A stretch of DNA of 46,604 nt from Kalaharituber pfeilii (Eukaryota; Ascomycota; Pezizomycetes; Pezizales; Pezizaceae): positions 1 through 46,604 of the forward strand of contig WHUZ01000181.1 of assembly GCA_015179045.1 (NCBI GenBank), written 5' to 3'. The first letter of the stretch is position 1; each line of letters opens with the position of its first letter. The translations under genes were made by a program, and so were the position numbers. The notes under the pieces are model-generated. The model was given only the letters and a program-made list of their open reading frames with translations, was not told where the DNA came from and made no database searches. Positions 10,758 through 23,301 of the stretch are shown here, piece by piece.

Positions 10758-13534
10758 TTATACTACTCCTCTTTCACTTACCACCCCACCTCTATAATGT
10801 TGGTACTAAAAGGCTCATCTATTGCCTTCTCTTACTCAAAGACCTCTCTTCTAAGATGTTGCCAACCTCTATAATAAGTAAGCATTTCCAGGTAATGTAT
10901 CTACCTCTCTTTCTCAGTACTAGCAAGAACTGCAAATATGATAACCTATATTACCTAACTACTGATAAAGATGTGTAGTCAAATATTGCAGTAGCTAGCA
11001 TTTTAGCCAGTACCAACTCTACAATAATGACAGTAAGTGCAGTCTCCTTAGCCTGTCTAGGTCTGAAAGACTCTCTTCTAATATGTCTCCTCTGCTAGGT
11101 ACTGATAGTGAGGTTTCTTCTATAACCTACAAATGTTCCCAACCTGAGTCAGCAAATTGTATGGCGCACCAAACCTGATTCCAGAGAACCTCCTCTGCTA
11201 GGTATTAATAGTACAGGTACTCCTATTCCTCATGACCCATCTTATAGTTCTTGTCAAGTATGAGACCCTATGCCTTTTTATTTTTCCTTATGAGTCAAGT
11301 ACTACTGTAGGACCTTTTTTTTTTTTCTCCGCCTTCTTATTATTTCCATAAGTCTATTATCGTTATGGGACCTTCTTCCTACTTATATGTGTTCTCATAG
11401 CTTCTGCTGAGCTTAAGATTCGATACCTCCCCCTCCTCCTCCGTCAGTTGATGCTATGGGAACCTCCTCTGTCTACTATAAAAATTCTTCTCTCTAGAAA
11501 AGTTTAATAAAGATATAAAAGAGCTTGATAACTTTCTTTTCCTAATCCAATAATAGACTAGAAGTTCACAAATTATGGTCGACAATGAAATCTCTTGCTT
11601 GAAGAGCCCTACCCTTACCTTTTTCTATTAGAATCCCTTAGCATTATATGTAATAGCTCTTACCCTACTGCATATAATATTTCAGAACTCCTTAGCCATT
11701 GCTGAGGCTGCTTAAACTATTTAGATATAAGCAGTAGGGTAAGATATAGAATTTCTTAACTGAAATTAATGAAGTATGAGTTCAACAATATAGTAAAGAC
11801 CTCTGACCCAGTTGGTATTTCTAACATTTCTACTAGTATTCAAAAGATGTCTGGAACCTTCCAGCAGGTCATTTTGAGTATTGAAGCAACTAGAACCAAT
11901 AGAAGTTTCCATTGCTGATGTCTTAAGAAAGCCTAGAATTAAGCACTTCACTCTTTTTATTATAATAACAAATATCACCTCTATCAGTAGCTGCTCTACA
12001 ATATAGTTACCTTCACCTCTAAAGAACAAGAAAAGCAATAACATACTTAAAGAACTAATTCAAATGAAAAGGCAACTAATATATCAGGTATAAGATAATA
12101 TTATACTATAAAAAAAAGCACTAGAAACTCAATAGAAACTAAAAAAGGAAGACAAAGGGAAAGTAAAATGCCCCAAAGTGATGAATTTACTCTCTCAACT
12201 AGCCTAAAGAATATGAAGACAGATTCTAGCCATCTCATAGACTATTGACAGATCCAAGAGGATCATTGAACGATCTAGCTTAGCATGGATGAGGACTCTA
12301 CTTAATATGTAGGACTTCTCATTATAGTAACCTCCTCAGTTGTAAGGTAAAATTCAAAACTGGGAACACTGTTAGGGCTGTTATGGACCATGTGGTTTCT
12401 ATACTGATTGTTTCCTTAGCAGACTAGGCAAAGAGTTAAAGATGAGGTCACGAAAACCTATAATAATCAAGATTCTTATAAATCTTTCATTTTTGTTTTC
12501 ATTTTCATTTTTGCTTTCATTCTCTGGTATCCTAGTTTCTGATTCTATTTTCTCTGCTTGAGATTATATATCTTGTATTAGTATTATAGGAAAATCTGAT
12601 AAGGTATTTATGAATTTTTTTTTACCTTCTATTCTAAACTCCAACTAGACAATTAAGAAATTTGTTTTTGATTTTAACGCCAATATTATAGATATTACTA
12701 GATATATTATTGTATCTAAGTCAATAGCATTCTGAAGCATAACATATTTGATATACTCGTATTAATATGCTTTCTATTTTTTCTGATGATACTCTTGAAA
12801 AGGGTAATATTTTATTGATTGATGCATATGAGTACTAGTACTCATGATATATTAATGTTTTTCTCAGGAATAGGTATACCACTTATCTCCTCATCAAAGC
12901 TGGAATTATCAAATCCCTTTTAAGAATCTAAATGTGAAGCCTCCTCATAGTCTAGTATACTTAAAAAGAAGATAAAGGTCTTTCGAGGTATATCATTAAA
13001 TACTTACTAATAGAGAAGATATGAAAGTTAAGGTTGAAAAGTAACTTTACTATTTTTTTTGGAAGATAGATAGGTCCCTCTGACTATACATTAATTATAA
13101 AAGCACTAAACCAACTCACCATTCCAAATAAATATGCTTTGCTCTTAATATTGAAACTCCTCAAAAAGACCTAAAGTGGTAAATGAGTTATGAAACTTAA
13201 TCTCAATAATGGCAACAACCATATATGAATTAAGTTAGGTGATAAACAGCAGCTGTCAAATACAGCCAACGGCTTATTCGAAGTACTCAGTCATACCTCT
13301 TAGACTTATCAATATACCTCACATTTTCGAAGAGATAATAGATGAGATCCCTACTTGTATTAGTAGAGTTGTTTGGAACTGGAACTATTAATCTATAAAG
13401 ATAAGTCTGAATAAGACTATAAAAGGATAGTGGAAAAGTGCTTGCCAAGATTGCATAAATATAGGCTCATAGTATGAGTTCTATATATATAAAACTATAT
13501 TTCTTAGTTATTTTCATTAGCAACAATGAAAATA
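10758..13534. other. Degenerate, unassigned spacer between LINE arms
   Basis: No family is recognised across about 2.8 kb. A minus-strand open frame at 11766-12044 would encode 92 residues with a hydrophobic N-terminus and no motif I know. Plus-strand reading near 12050-12300 gives short Lys/Leu-rich segments broken by TAG and TAA. The sequence is AT-rich, CpG-poor and probably a decayed element. Confidence 0.4.
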
Positions 13535-16500
13535 TATTCTAACATATGAGTACAACATCATGACAATTGGATATGTCTTATGCCTTAGTGCATCCTGATG
13601 TCTCATAAATTATCTCTAGCATCCTGACACTCTATGAATTATCTCTGGCATCATAATACTTCATAAATTCTACCTAGTATGCTGATATATATATACTTTC
13701 CACTACGTCATAACACTAAACACTTGGCTATGCACGTTGGGATATCTAGTAATTGACAGATAACTTCCTGAAAGCTCCTGACATATACTTTGCTCTATAG
13801 TTCATAATGGTAATAAGGGGTAGAAGGTAGCAGTGAAAAGGATGCAGTAGGAGATTCGGGAGGAGAAGAAGAAGTGCTAGAGGAAGTTCATAGAAGAGGA
13901 AGGGTATAGTAACTCATGGAAGGTAGTAAGCATAGCAAAGAACCCTTTTAGAGAAATAGAGAGGATGGGAAGATTGAAAGATGAGGAGGAGAAGAAGGTG
14001 AAGAGGGATAAAGAGAAGATGAGGATGCTGGTAGAGAGAAATTTATATGGAGAGAAGAGAGGGAGGTAGAGGTGGGGGAGGAGGAGGCAGAGGAGTAGGA
14101 GGCAGAGAAGGAGGATGTGAGGAAGAAGGATGCGAAGCAGGAGGACATGAGGTAGGAAGAAATGGAGGGAGAAGCAGAGGGGGAGGGGGATGAGAGTGAA
14201 AGGAAGAAGGTGGAAGGAGAAGTAAGGGCTGTGTTGTAGGGTACCAAAAACAATTCGGTACTGGGATCTAATGGAATCAAATACTGATTGATCAAAGCTG
14301 CCTAAAGACTCTCATAGGAGATAAGTTAGTAAGGGAGATCACTGAAAACTGAATTTGAAAGAGGACCCTAGTAGAGTGGTGAGAGATGAGGGTCATCATG
14401 ATACTGAAGATGGGAAAGGACATCAAGATGGCGAAAGTTATCGAGACCAATCAACATAATTAATTGTATTAAGAAGATTAGGGAGAAAGTCATAGCTAGT
14501 AGGCTGTAGAAAGAAGACTAACTCTTCTATAGACTTTAGCTGGGAGCATGTAAGAGAAGGAATGTGATTCAGGTGATGGCGAGGACAGTGACAAAGGTGT
14601 AGAGGTGCTTGTACAGGGGGGGGAGAGCAGCATGAGTGATGGTGGAGAAGGAGGCTTTAATATTATGAGAAAGGAGGTGCTCCTGGGAAGTATTGAGGAG
14701 AGAAAGAGCGAGGTGGTGAGAAAGAAGTAGAGGTAGCTAGAGAAGTTTATAGGAGACAGGGAGTTCGAAGTGTAGTGGAATGGTGAGGAGAAAGAAAGAG
14801 GCAGGTCGAATGTTGGAGTTCTGCAAGTATCACCACTATTATTAGTCATCTTCCTAATCTTTATAGCTCCCACTATTAAGAAGATAGAAAGAAGGCTGAG
14901 GAGGGTGGTAATAGGAGTAAGAGTAGAAGTGCTATCGTATATCGATAACTTGGCAGCAATGATTCTAGACTAGCATGGGTACTGGGATATAGGTCGGTTC
15001 AGAGAAAAAGTGAAGGCAGTAATGGCAGAGGTGGTAGAGAAGATCAGATTCTACTGGAGGAGTCGAAGTGGGAGATAATAACTTTTAGAGTCGGGAAGAA
15101 GTGAATGAAGAAAGGGGAGATGCTAAAGTAGCTAGGAGTCATTTTCAATAAGCAGTTGACCTTTAGTGTGCATTAGTAAAATAGGCTAAGTAGGGTAAAG
15201 AGGCTAGCGGGAGCATTCTAAGGACTAGGAAACTGGAACTGGTAGATGTTACTATGGAGTTGGTAGCAGACGTACACAGAAATATTGAGGGTAGTAGTGA
15301 TGTGGGAAAGTAAGATCAGGTGAAGGGGCCAGAAGGAGTAGAAGAAAGAAATGGAGCAATTACAGCTGCAAGTTTTGAAGAGAGTAGTTGAAGAGGAGAG
15401 AGGTGCTGGGATAGAAGGGGTGAATGTAATTTGTGGAGTAAAAGACATGGAGATAGACCTCGATAGCATACAAGTGAGAGCGATTATCTGGGAGGTAGAG
15501 GCACTGTTAGAGCTGGCAGAGCTTTACATAAGCTACTTGGGAAGGGGTGAGAAAAGAGAGGAGGAAGTAAGAAACTAGAAAAATTGGGAGGTGCAGTAGA
15601 CACTTACAGAGAAGGATGGGTATGAAATGGTATTGGACTGCTGGCAGGGCCAGTGAGTACATTTCTCAGAAGAAGAGAAGGAGATTTTATGGGGAGGAAG
15701 ATGTGAGTTGGTAGAGGTAGGGACTGCAGAGAGGCTGGGGAGGAAGAAGGGGAGATGAGAAAAATAAAAGACCTCAATTGAGGAGGCTAGAAGTATAAGA
15801 GCTGTCTTCTTTTCAGATGGCAGTAAAATCGAGAATAGTAAGGTAGAGGCAGGTATGTGGGGGAGATCAGTAGTGGTAGTAGAGGTGGTAGGAAGAACAG
15901 TGACAGTTTTTTGACAAGAAGGTGAGAAAAGTGAGAAAAGCACTAGAGAGTGCACCAGAGGAGGTCCCAATCCTGATCTGTCTGCATTTAGAAGCTGCTG
16001 TCATGGCAATTCAAAAAGTAAGCAGAAAGAGAAAGAAAAAGACAGAGGATTTGAGAAAGGTAGTGAATACAGTGGCAAGAAGAAAGAGTAAGAGGGGAGA
16101 TATGAAACTATTGTAGATAAAAGCTTATATTAGAATCACAGACAATGAGAAGGTAGATGAGTGGGTGAAGAAGAAGACAGTGATGCAGGGGAAGAAGGTA
16201 GCCACCGGAAGTGGGGTGCACCAAATGATAAAGGTGTGAAAGAAGGAGAAGAGTGAAGTGGAAGGCTTTGGAAGAGGAAAAGTTATAGAGTGGAGTAGAG
16301 TAGCAATATCAAACTTTACTGTATTGTGACTAAAGCAAGAAAGGTGTACTGAGTGATTGAAAAAGGTAGGGGTAGTAGAATCAGATAGGTGCAAATATGA
16401 AGAGGTGCAAACAAGAGAGCATCTCGCTATCCAATGCAGAAGTTAGGACAACTGCCCACAATATTTTGAGAAGTGGAGTGACATGGGAAAGGATTGGAAA

Positions 16501-16695
16501 AGAAAGACAGAGAATGGGAAGGAGTATGACATTTTAGAGAATTTCTTCACTGAGGTCAAGTTCTAGAAGGTAGGAGAATGCAGGGTCAAGTTCTAGAAGC
16601 TGGGAGAGGGGAAGGTGATGGCATATGAGAGTCATATACATAGAAAGTTAGTTTAGCCTGTCTCTAGGCTATAAGAGCTTGCTCAGGGTGTCTGC
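13535..16695 (+). mobile_element. Tad-like LINE remnant, copy B (right arm of inverted repeat)
   Basis: Plus-strand counterpart of copy A. Homology starts before the coding part, within the ~34-bp tandem units at about 13590-13690, and continues through RT, RNase H and the C-terminus to about 16695. There copy B loses the 3' tail that copy A retains, and no poly-A follows. The endonuclease domain is missing here too, at the same point as in copy A. Confidence 0.8.
13830..16565 (+). pseudogene. LINE ORF2 remnant, copy B (RT, RNase H, C-terminal Cys/His)
   Basis: Plus-strand pseudogene spread over three frames. At about 13860-14100 lies a charged linker with KFIEEEG and FREIERMGRLKDEE. Around 14820-14890 the block corresponding to the RT GVPQGSPLSP motif survives as VLQVSPLLL. 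At 14937-14960 the catalytic Y-x-D-D appears as YIDN, so the second Asp is lost. RNase H follows, with FFSDGSK near 15810 and PEEVPILICLHLEAAV at about 15955. Near 16395-16440 a cysteine/histidine cluster (CKYEEVQTREHLAIQC) ends the protein. Function: target-primed reverse transcription. The many TAG codons and the lost Asp show it is dead. Confidence 0.8.
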
Positions 16696-17084
16696 TATTA
16701 TTATAGAAGTGGTAAATGCAGAAAGTTACCATCTACTAGGTCAAAAAGACACTTGACTAGCAATACTCACTAGTTCTCTTCATAGCTCATAGAGTACTCA
16801 TTATATGACTGCAGCACCTTTTCAGCTGTCGTATGTCACTTACATTTCATATACGCATTTCATATATGCTTGCATTTTTCAGTTTGTATATGCTCCACTG
16901 GCTGTCTATACTACGGTCACAAGGAATCTATAATAGTACTTCCCCTCTTAAGGCAACTTTTCTATATTACCATATGAGTCTACCCCCACTTTGGCCATCA
17001 TGGATTATCCCATGTGCTATGCTACATGACCCTTTCAACTAGGATGTTAGCTAGGGATCTGATACTAGGTAGTTTTACAGTCAA
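16696..17084. other. Unassigned stretch
   Basis: No gene, RNA or repeat is recognisable. The sequence is moderately AT-rich and lies between the broken 3' end of LINE copy B and the 42-bp minisatellite. Confidence 0.4.
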
Positions 17085-17099
17085 TTGCCATTGGGTTCA

Positions 17100-17822
17100 A
17101 GGTTGAGTTGGCATATGCTAACTCAGTTGGTACTGACTCCTACAGTGAGTTGGTATATGCCAACTCAGTTGACACTGACTCCTCTAGTGAGTTGGCATAT
17201 GCCAACTCAGCTGGCACCAGGTTCTCCAGCTCAGTTGGTACTGACTCCTCCAGTGAGTTGGTGTACGCTAACTCAGTTGGCACTGACTCCTCTAGTGAGT
17301 TGGCATACGCCAACTCAGCTGGCACTGAGTTCTCCAGTGAGTTGGCATATGCCAACTCAGTTGACACTGACTCCTCCAGTGAGTTGGTGTATACTAACTC
17401 AGTTGGCACTGACTCCTCTAGTAAGTTGGCATATGCCAACTCAGCTAGCACTGAGTTCTCTAGTGAGTTGGTATACACCAACTCAGTTGGCACTAACTCC
17501 TCTAGTGAGTTAGCATACACCAACTCAGCTGGCACTGGGTTCTCCAGTGAGTTGGCGTACGCTAACTCAGTTGTCCCTAACTCTTTCAGTGAGTTGGCAT
17601 ATGCTAACTTAGTTGGCACCAGGCTCTCCAGTGAGTTGGCATACACCAACTTAGTTGGCACTGACTAGTTAGTGTATGCCAACTCAGTTAGCACTGACTT
17701 CTACAGTGAGTTGGCATATGCCAACTCAGCTGGCACTGGGTTCTCTAGTGAGTTGGTACTGACTCCTCTAGTAAGTTGGCGTATGCCAACTCAGCTGGTA
17801 CTGGGTCCTCCAGTAAGTTCGC
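17100..17822. repeat. 42-bp minisatellite with a palindrome in each unit
   Basis: About 17 units of 42 bp, each containing GAGTTGGCATATGCCAACTC or a close variant, a near-perfect 20-bp palindrome, followed by AGTTGGCACTGACTCCTCCAGT. A few units are shortened. The period is divisible by three, so frames stay open on both strands; the plus strand would give repeats of SELAYANSVGTDSS. I cannot show that any frame is translated: there is no flanking coding sequence, and the bidirectional openness follows from the period. Confidence 0.9.
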
Positions 17823-17825
17823 GTA

Positions 17826-18335
17826 TGCGGGCGCTGGAGGAGAAAAGAAAGGGGCTATATGAGGTAGCATAGTGATGGATTGGACAAGGAGAGCTGTAAC
17901 GGTGTTCACAAGATTGAGAATGGGAAAGGGGATGGGGAAGGAGTGAGAAGTCAGGATTGGGAAAGCGATAGAGGGGAGTGTATCTGGATATAAAAAGAAG
18001 CAAACGGCAGACTACCTAGTGTTTAGGTGTGAGTAGTGGAATACTGGAAAGGATGGGGAGGGTGGGAGAATATTGACCACAAGAAATAGATGGTAGAGCA
18101 GAAGAATGGGGAGGGAACGAATTTTTTGTTTGTGTGAAGGTGGCGGTAGAAGAAAGTTGTCACTATTTTTATTGCCTCGTAGAGGTGGGGTGGGGAGGGG
18201 TCGGGTTTTCATTTGTAGGCATGGTAGTGGAAGAGCTAAGTAGGTAAGCCTGTCTTCAGGCTTCGATAGTTTAGACTCAGGGGCCCTACCATAGTGAATA
18301 GCTGCAAGCGGGGTCACGTGAAATAAAAAAACAAA
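17826..18335 (+). mobile_element. LINE 3' end, copy C (5'-truncated)
   Basis: Short 3' fragment of the same LINE class. It begins after RNase H (RALEEKRKGL), continues through the tRNA-like reading VFTRLRMGKG and the C-terminal part with FRCE and WNTG, and ends in a 3' untranslated region. The segment GTAAGCCTGTCTTCAGGCTTCGATAG matches the ends of copies A and B, and GTCACGTGAAATAAAAAAAC is the tail. It starts immediately after the minisatellite. I could not identify a clear target duplication. It is less AT-rich than copies A and B, so probably younger. Confidence 0.7.
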
Positions 18336-18808
18336 ATCCTCTACTGCTGACTTCGTGAACACCTACTGGGTCCTCTACTGAGTGGGCCTCTACTGAGTTC
18401 TTTTTTTTTTATATATATTATTTTTCTCTTACTCTACTGAGTTTGCAAACACCTACTGAATCTGCTAAGTATTTGCTGTTCCATAAAATGACCTATTTTC
18501 TATATGCACGATGAGGGCAATGAAATAATCTATAGATTTTCTATAATGAGGGTAATAAAATAACCTATAGATTTTCTATATATGCGATGAGGGCAATTGC
18601 GATGTATTTGCCATAAGTCAAATTCAGTTCATTCTGCTACATCTCTCACTACCGAGGGAGGCCTGCCATACCTGTAAAGTTGAGCTCACTCTGCCACACC
18701 TTGCAGCATGAAAAGGGGTCTGTGGATAGTAGTATACAGTACTTCTGAAGCTATCTATGTCTGCTGTACTTGTCGCCTTTTTCATATCAAAGAACACTAT
18801 ATGATTTT
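18336..18808. repeat. Mixed short repeats left of the chromovirus
   Basis: Contains short direct repeats of CTCTACTGAG at about 18370-18445 around a poly-T run, a diverged piece of the 58-bp satellite at 18478-18605 (GCACGATGAGGGCAAT), and a diverged piece of the ~112-bp family at 18630-18720. No gene is supported. Confidence 0.5.
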
Positions 18809-19376
18809 TATAAAGAATGGGTCAGGGTCAGGGTCGAGATACAGGGTAGGCAGTGGGTGCCAGGGAGGCAGCGGAGTTCACGGCGGGTAGAGACAGTCGG
18901 CGCTATATCACATAGAGAGAGATGTATGCAGAGTTACGTACGGCCTGAGGGTGGATAAAAGTTGTTACATGAGGAGCAGAGAGGAAGGTGGGGATAAGCC
19001 TCCTTTATGGAGAGCTCAGGAACTGGGCAGAAGAACATTCTAGAGAATCAAACGAGTACAGAAACTTAGCAGAAGAATATTCTAGATATAGGAGAATTAA
19101 ACTAGCACGAGAGAAACTTCGAGCTAATGCAGGAGAACATTCTGTACGAATCATGGATGCAAGAGAATATGCAGGAACATACGGGCAGCGACCCGGATGC
19201 AAGCAGCTGCTATGCATAAGGACTCGGGGCGGGCGGCGAGGGTCGGAGCTTTTAGGCACTGCCGCTACGCGGCGGCTCAGCAGGAGTTCGGGCTGTGGCA
19301 GGGTCTTGGGGCCTCGGGTCTCGTGTGTCACGTACGGGAGGAGTATTTCGGCCGTGGTAGAGGTTGGTTCATTACA
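18809..19376 (-). repeat. 3' LTR of the minus-strand chromovirus
   Basis: 568 bp, the same length as the other LTR of this element. Its plus-strand left end reads TATAAAG where the partner has TGTAAAG, one transition, and the right end is ATTACA. A purine-rich tract (AGAAGAGAGG on the minus strand) abuts it from the inside and would serve as the polypurine tract. Confidence 0.93.
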
Positions 19377-19499
19377 GTAGCCTCTCTTCTAAAGGGAGAG
19401 CTCCAGCGAACTTTAGGGTCGAGGTACTGGGGTACTAGGTCTTCGTATATGCTACTCGTCTTGGTGGGGGTCGTGGTCAAGGTTTTGCAGAGTAGGAGT

Positions 19500-22400
19500 C
19501 ATGGAAATGTTGGACCAACAAGGGGGCGTTAGTACACAACTCTGCAGGTTCCCAGGTGGGGTGGTCATAACCAGTCCAGCAAACAAGGTATTTCAGCTTG
19601 TTGTACCTTCGGCGGGAGTCAAGGATTTCTTCAACTTCGTACTCCTCTTCGTCTTCGACAATGATAGTGGGTGGCGGTTCTTAGGTCTGGCCAGGGAGGG
19701 GGTCGGTGGCGACAGGTTCAAGCAGGGAGGTGTGAAACATGGGATAGACCTTCATTGAAGGGGAGAGTTCAAGTCTAAATGCATGGGAGGAAATCTTCTC
19801 TTAAATCTTGAACCTTCCCCATCTCTTATAGTCAAGCTTTCTAGAGGGTCGCGTGGTACGCAGGTTTCGTCGAAGTAACCAGACCTCATCACCGACGTCA
19901 TACTTGGGTACGGGCAGGCGATGTCGGTCAGAGTTTTCAGCCTGTATAGCTTGTGCCCACTTGATTTCAGTTCGCAGGTACTCCTCAAGGGCCTGTAGGC
20001 AGTCAGCATACTCCTGAAGGACTGGAAGGCTGAGTAACTTGGTGTTGGGCTTAGGGAGCAGGATGTAGCGCGGATGGTAGCCATAATTGGCGAAGAAGGG
20101 GGTTACTCCCGTAGTTGAGGACAGGGTATTGTTGTATACGAATTCGGCCAAGGTGAGAAGGTCAGCCCAGTTGTCCTGTTGGTAGTTGCAGTATCCCCGT
20201 AGGTACTGTTCCAGGATCGCGTTGACTCACTCGGTTTGTCTATCGGTCTGGGGGTGGAAGCTGCTTGAGAGTTTCTGTTGGATTCCGAGAAGTTCGCAGA
20301 GGTTCTGGAGAATTCGGAGGTAAACTGGGTACTTCTATCGGAGACAATAGATTCTGGCAAGCCATGTAATCTGACCACGTAATCAAAAAAGAGCTGGGCG
20401 GTATCCTTGAGGTTGGCATCGGACTGGGTAGCAAGGTAATGCGCCATTTTCGTGAGGCGGTCCACCACAGCTAAGATCGCATCCTTACCATTAGACTCAG
20501 GCAGTCCTGTAATGAAGTCCATTGACAGGGAATTCCACCTTCGTTGAGGTATTTCTAAGGGTTTCAGGAGTCCGTAGGGTGCATGGCGAACAGGTTTGAT
20601 ACGGGAGCAGGTATCACAGTTCTGGATGTAGCGAGCTATAGTTGTACGCATGCCAGGCCAGTAGTAGTTTCGGGACAAAATCTCATATGTCGAAGCTTGC
20701 TCTGGGTATCCTGCTGTGGGGTGGTCGTGACAGGTACAAATAATCTTGGTTCATAGTTCAAGGTTGTCAGGGATGTATACCAGTCCATAGATGTATAAAA
20801 CACCGTCCTTGAAGTTGCATTCTCCCAGAGGGACCTTAGGATGTCATTTTTCTCCTTTTTCTAGTATCTTCCGTATGTCCTGTGCGAAGGAGTCGGTTTG
20901 GGTCAGGGTCTGGATCTCGGCTTTATGACTAATTACTATAGTGTTCAAGGAGAGGGAGGAGAATTTTTCGCCTAAGATGACTTCTTGTATTGGCCTAGCA
21001 TGATTATCTCCTTCCTTAGAGAGATCTCCAGATCGTCTTGTGAGTGCATCAATCATCCCATTCTTATCTCCGGGCGAGAAGGTAATCCTAAAGTCGTGTT
21101 GGATGAGCTCTCCTGCCGATCGGGCTTGGCGACGGTTTAACAGAGTCTTGGACTTAAACGTCTCTAGGTTATAGTGGTCGGTAATGATGGTGAATGGCTG
21201 CGGTAGTGCATGTAGGTATATGTGCCACTCGTTGACTGCTTGTACGATGGCCAATAGTTCCTTATCTCCAATTTCGTAGTTGCTCTCTGCTGGTGACATT
21301 TTCTTACTCATAAAGGCAACTGGGTGCAGTACCATTTTGTCGTTCTCGGGGAATTTTTTGTGACAGGATTCCGGATATGGTATGGTCAGAGGCATCGGTT
21401 TCCAGGATTGTTTCCAGTTCAGGTTCAAAGTGCCGTAATATGGGTGTGGAGGTGAAGGCTTCCTTCAGTTTCTCGAATACCTGGCTACATTCTTCATTCT
21501 ACTTGAACTCAGTTCCTTTTCTCAGCAGGTTGAAGAAGGGTTGGCAAATTGCTGAGTACTGGTGAATAAACCTTTGGTAGAAGTTCGCGAACCCTAGGAA
21601 GCATTGAAGGTCTTTGGTAGAGTTGGGTGTTTCCTATTCAGTGATGGCTGAAACCTTCGTAGGGTCCATTCTGATACCTTGTTCGGAGATGATAAATCCT
21701 AGAAAACACGTTTTTATGACAGAGAATTTGCACTTTTCCGGTTTAACAAAGAGTCCGGCTTCCTGGAGTTTGGCTAGCACTTTCCGTACCTGGTTCCTAT
21801 GCTCACTCTTGTTCTTGGAGTATATCAGGATGTCATCGAGGTATACACAGCAAAAAACATCGAGGTATTCCCTCAAGGTGTCATTCATGAATCGTTAACA
21901 TGTTGCTGGTGCGTTAGTGAGTCCAAAGGGCATGACGAGGAATTTAAACACTCCATACCGAGTGCGGAAAGCCGTTTTCCACTCATAGCCTTCCTTGATC
22001 CGAATGAGGTTGAAGGCAGAGCAAAGGTCCAGTTGGGTAAAGATTCGTACTCCTCTGACCTGGTTCAGGGTCTCTGCAATTCTGGGCAATGGATACCGAT
22101 CTTTCTTAGTGATGTCGTTCAAGGCTCGGTAGTCAACGCATAGGCAGAGCGATCCATCCTTCTTCTTGACAAACAAGATGGGTGAGGCGGTAGAGGAAGA
22201 GGACAGTCAAATAAAGGATTTGGCCAGGTTTTCGTCTAGCCAGTGACGGACCTCCTGTAATTCTGAGTCTGACATAGATTACATCTGTCCAAATAGTGGC
22301 TTAGTCCCCTTCTCCAGGGGTATCTCGTGGTCTATGTACTGGTGGGGTGGAAGTGTGTCCGCTCCCTTCTTGCTGAAGAGGGGTAGGAAGTCATGGTATT

Positions 22401-23301
22401 CGGAGGGCACCAGTTCACTGGCAGGTTTGTTACTAGGTTCGATTACTGGAGCTGCGGCGATGACACTAATCTGACTACCGAGTTGTGATAAGGCTATCTT
22501 AAAGGTGGCCCGGGATACCATGGCGATTCTGTGTTGTGTTGTCTGCATAGGGGGGGTCTTCTGCCTGGTAGGCAAGTAGTGGGCTTGACAGTAACTGGAA
22601 GCCAATAGGATAGTGTTCTTTTCCCAATCGATGACGGGGTTATGCCGCCGTAGCCAGGTTCTGCCCAAAATTATGTTCCATCCTCCCAGCTTGGTTACCT
22701 GGAAGGTGAGTTCTTCTTCGTGTTGGTCTATGGCTAGCTTCAGAGTGCAGGTATGTGTGATATCTGCAGCGATAGAGGCTCGTCTATCTACCACCGTTAG
22801 CTTCTTGAGTCTAGGTTTCAGGGTCATAGGCAGGTTCAGGGTTATAGCAAGGTCTCGGTCAATAAACTGGGAAGTAGCTCCCGAGTCTATCATATAGGTA
22901 GATTTGATAGAATCATTAACAGCACAGGACAGAATCAAAGTGTCTTCTCCTCCTAGGTCTCCGGAAATAGAAATAGATGAAATGAAATGACGAAAGCGAT
23001 TCTTCTTATTCCTCCTTTTCCTAGCCTTCCTTGACATTCCCAATTCCTTATTACCAGTTCCTTCCATCAGTACTTCCTCCAAAACACAAAAACGATTAAT
23101 AGAACACAAAGTAGAAGTAGGGGACAAGACAGAGACAGAGCATGAAGCAGGAGCGGAGGCAGAAGCAGAAACAACGGCAGAAGCAGAAACAAAAGCAGAG
23201 GCAGAAATAACGGCAGAAGCAGGGACAGGTTCAGGGTAGATGGCACCAGGTAGCATCCTGGCACTCTTCAGATGGCCATCATGTGCTGAAGAGGGTACTA
23301 G
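19500..23301 (-). pseudogene. pol: pol of the minus-strand chromovirus
   Basis: Entered from gag by a probable -1 frameshift at 23301-23307. In order: a Ser/Ala/Val-rich repeat (about 23130-23240); aspartic protease with MIDSGATSQF (Asp near 22890); reverse transcriptase at about 22270-21640 with MPFGLTNAP and catalytic YLDD at 21832-21843; RNase H at about 21450-21050; integrase zinc finger and core at about 20680-20150 (CDTCSRIKP, SMDFITGLP, IVSD); integrase C-terminus; and a chromodomain at about 19520-19690 (EVEEILDSR, WTGYDHPTWEPAEL). The product would mature Gag, copy the RNA and integrate it. Breaks: a stop near 22278, a stop after TNAPATC, a frameshift between RT and RNase H near 21400, and another in integrase near 20300. 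The chromodomain signature is CWTGYDHPTW, and the order marks a chromovirus. Confidence 0.9.

Noticed and set aside
10239..10760. 5' LTR followed by an initiator-Met primer site (TGGTATCA at 10712)
   Set aside because: Comparison with copy 1 shows homology continuing past this point to an ATAACA end at 5460, so the motif lies inside the LTR and both copies are 3' ends.
13948..14295. Ser/Pro-rich minus-strand open frame
   Set aside because: Antisense shadow of the Glu/Lys/Arg-rich LINE linker on the plus strand.
17108..17668. 186-codon open frame of SELAYANSVGTDSS repeats as a repeat-protein gene
   Set aside because: The 42-bp period keeps several frames open on both strands; there is no flanking unique coding sequence, intron or signal peptide to favour one.
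18370..18445. Another poly-T tail insertion flanked by CTCTACTGAGTT
   Set aside because: The flanking word is itself tandemly repeated nearby, and the insert lacks the GCATGCGAGTA tail of the half-LINE, so slippage explains it as well.
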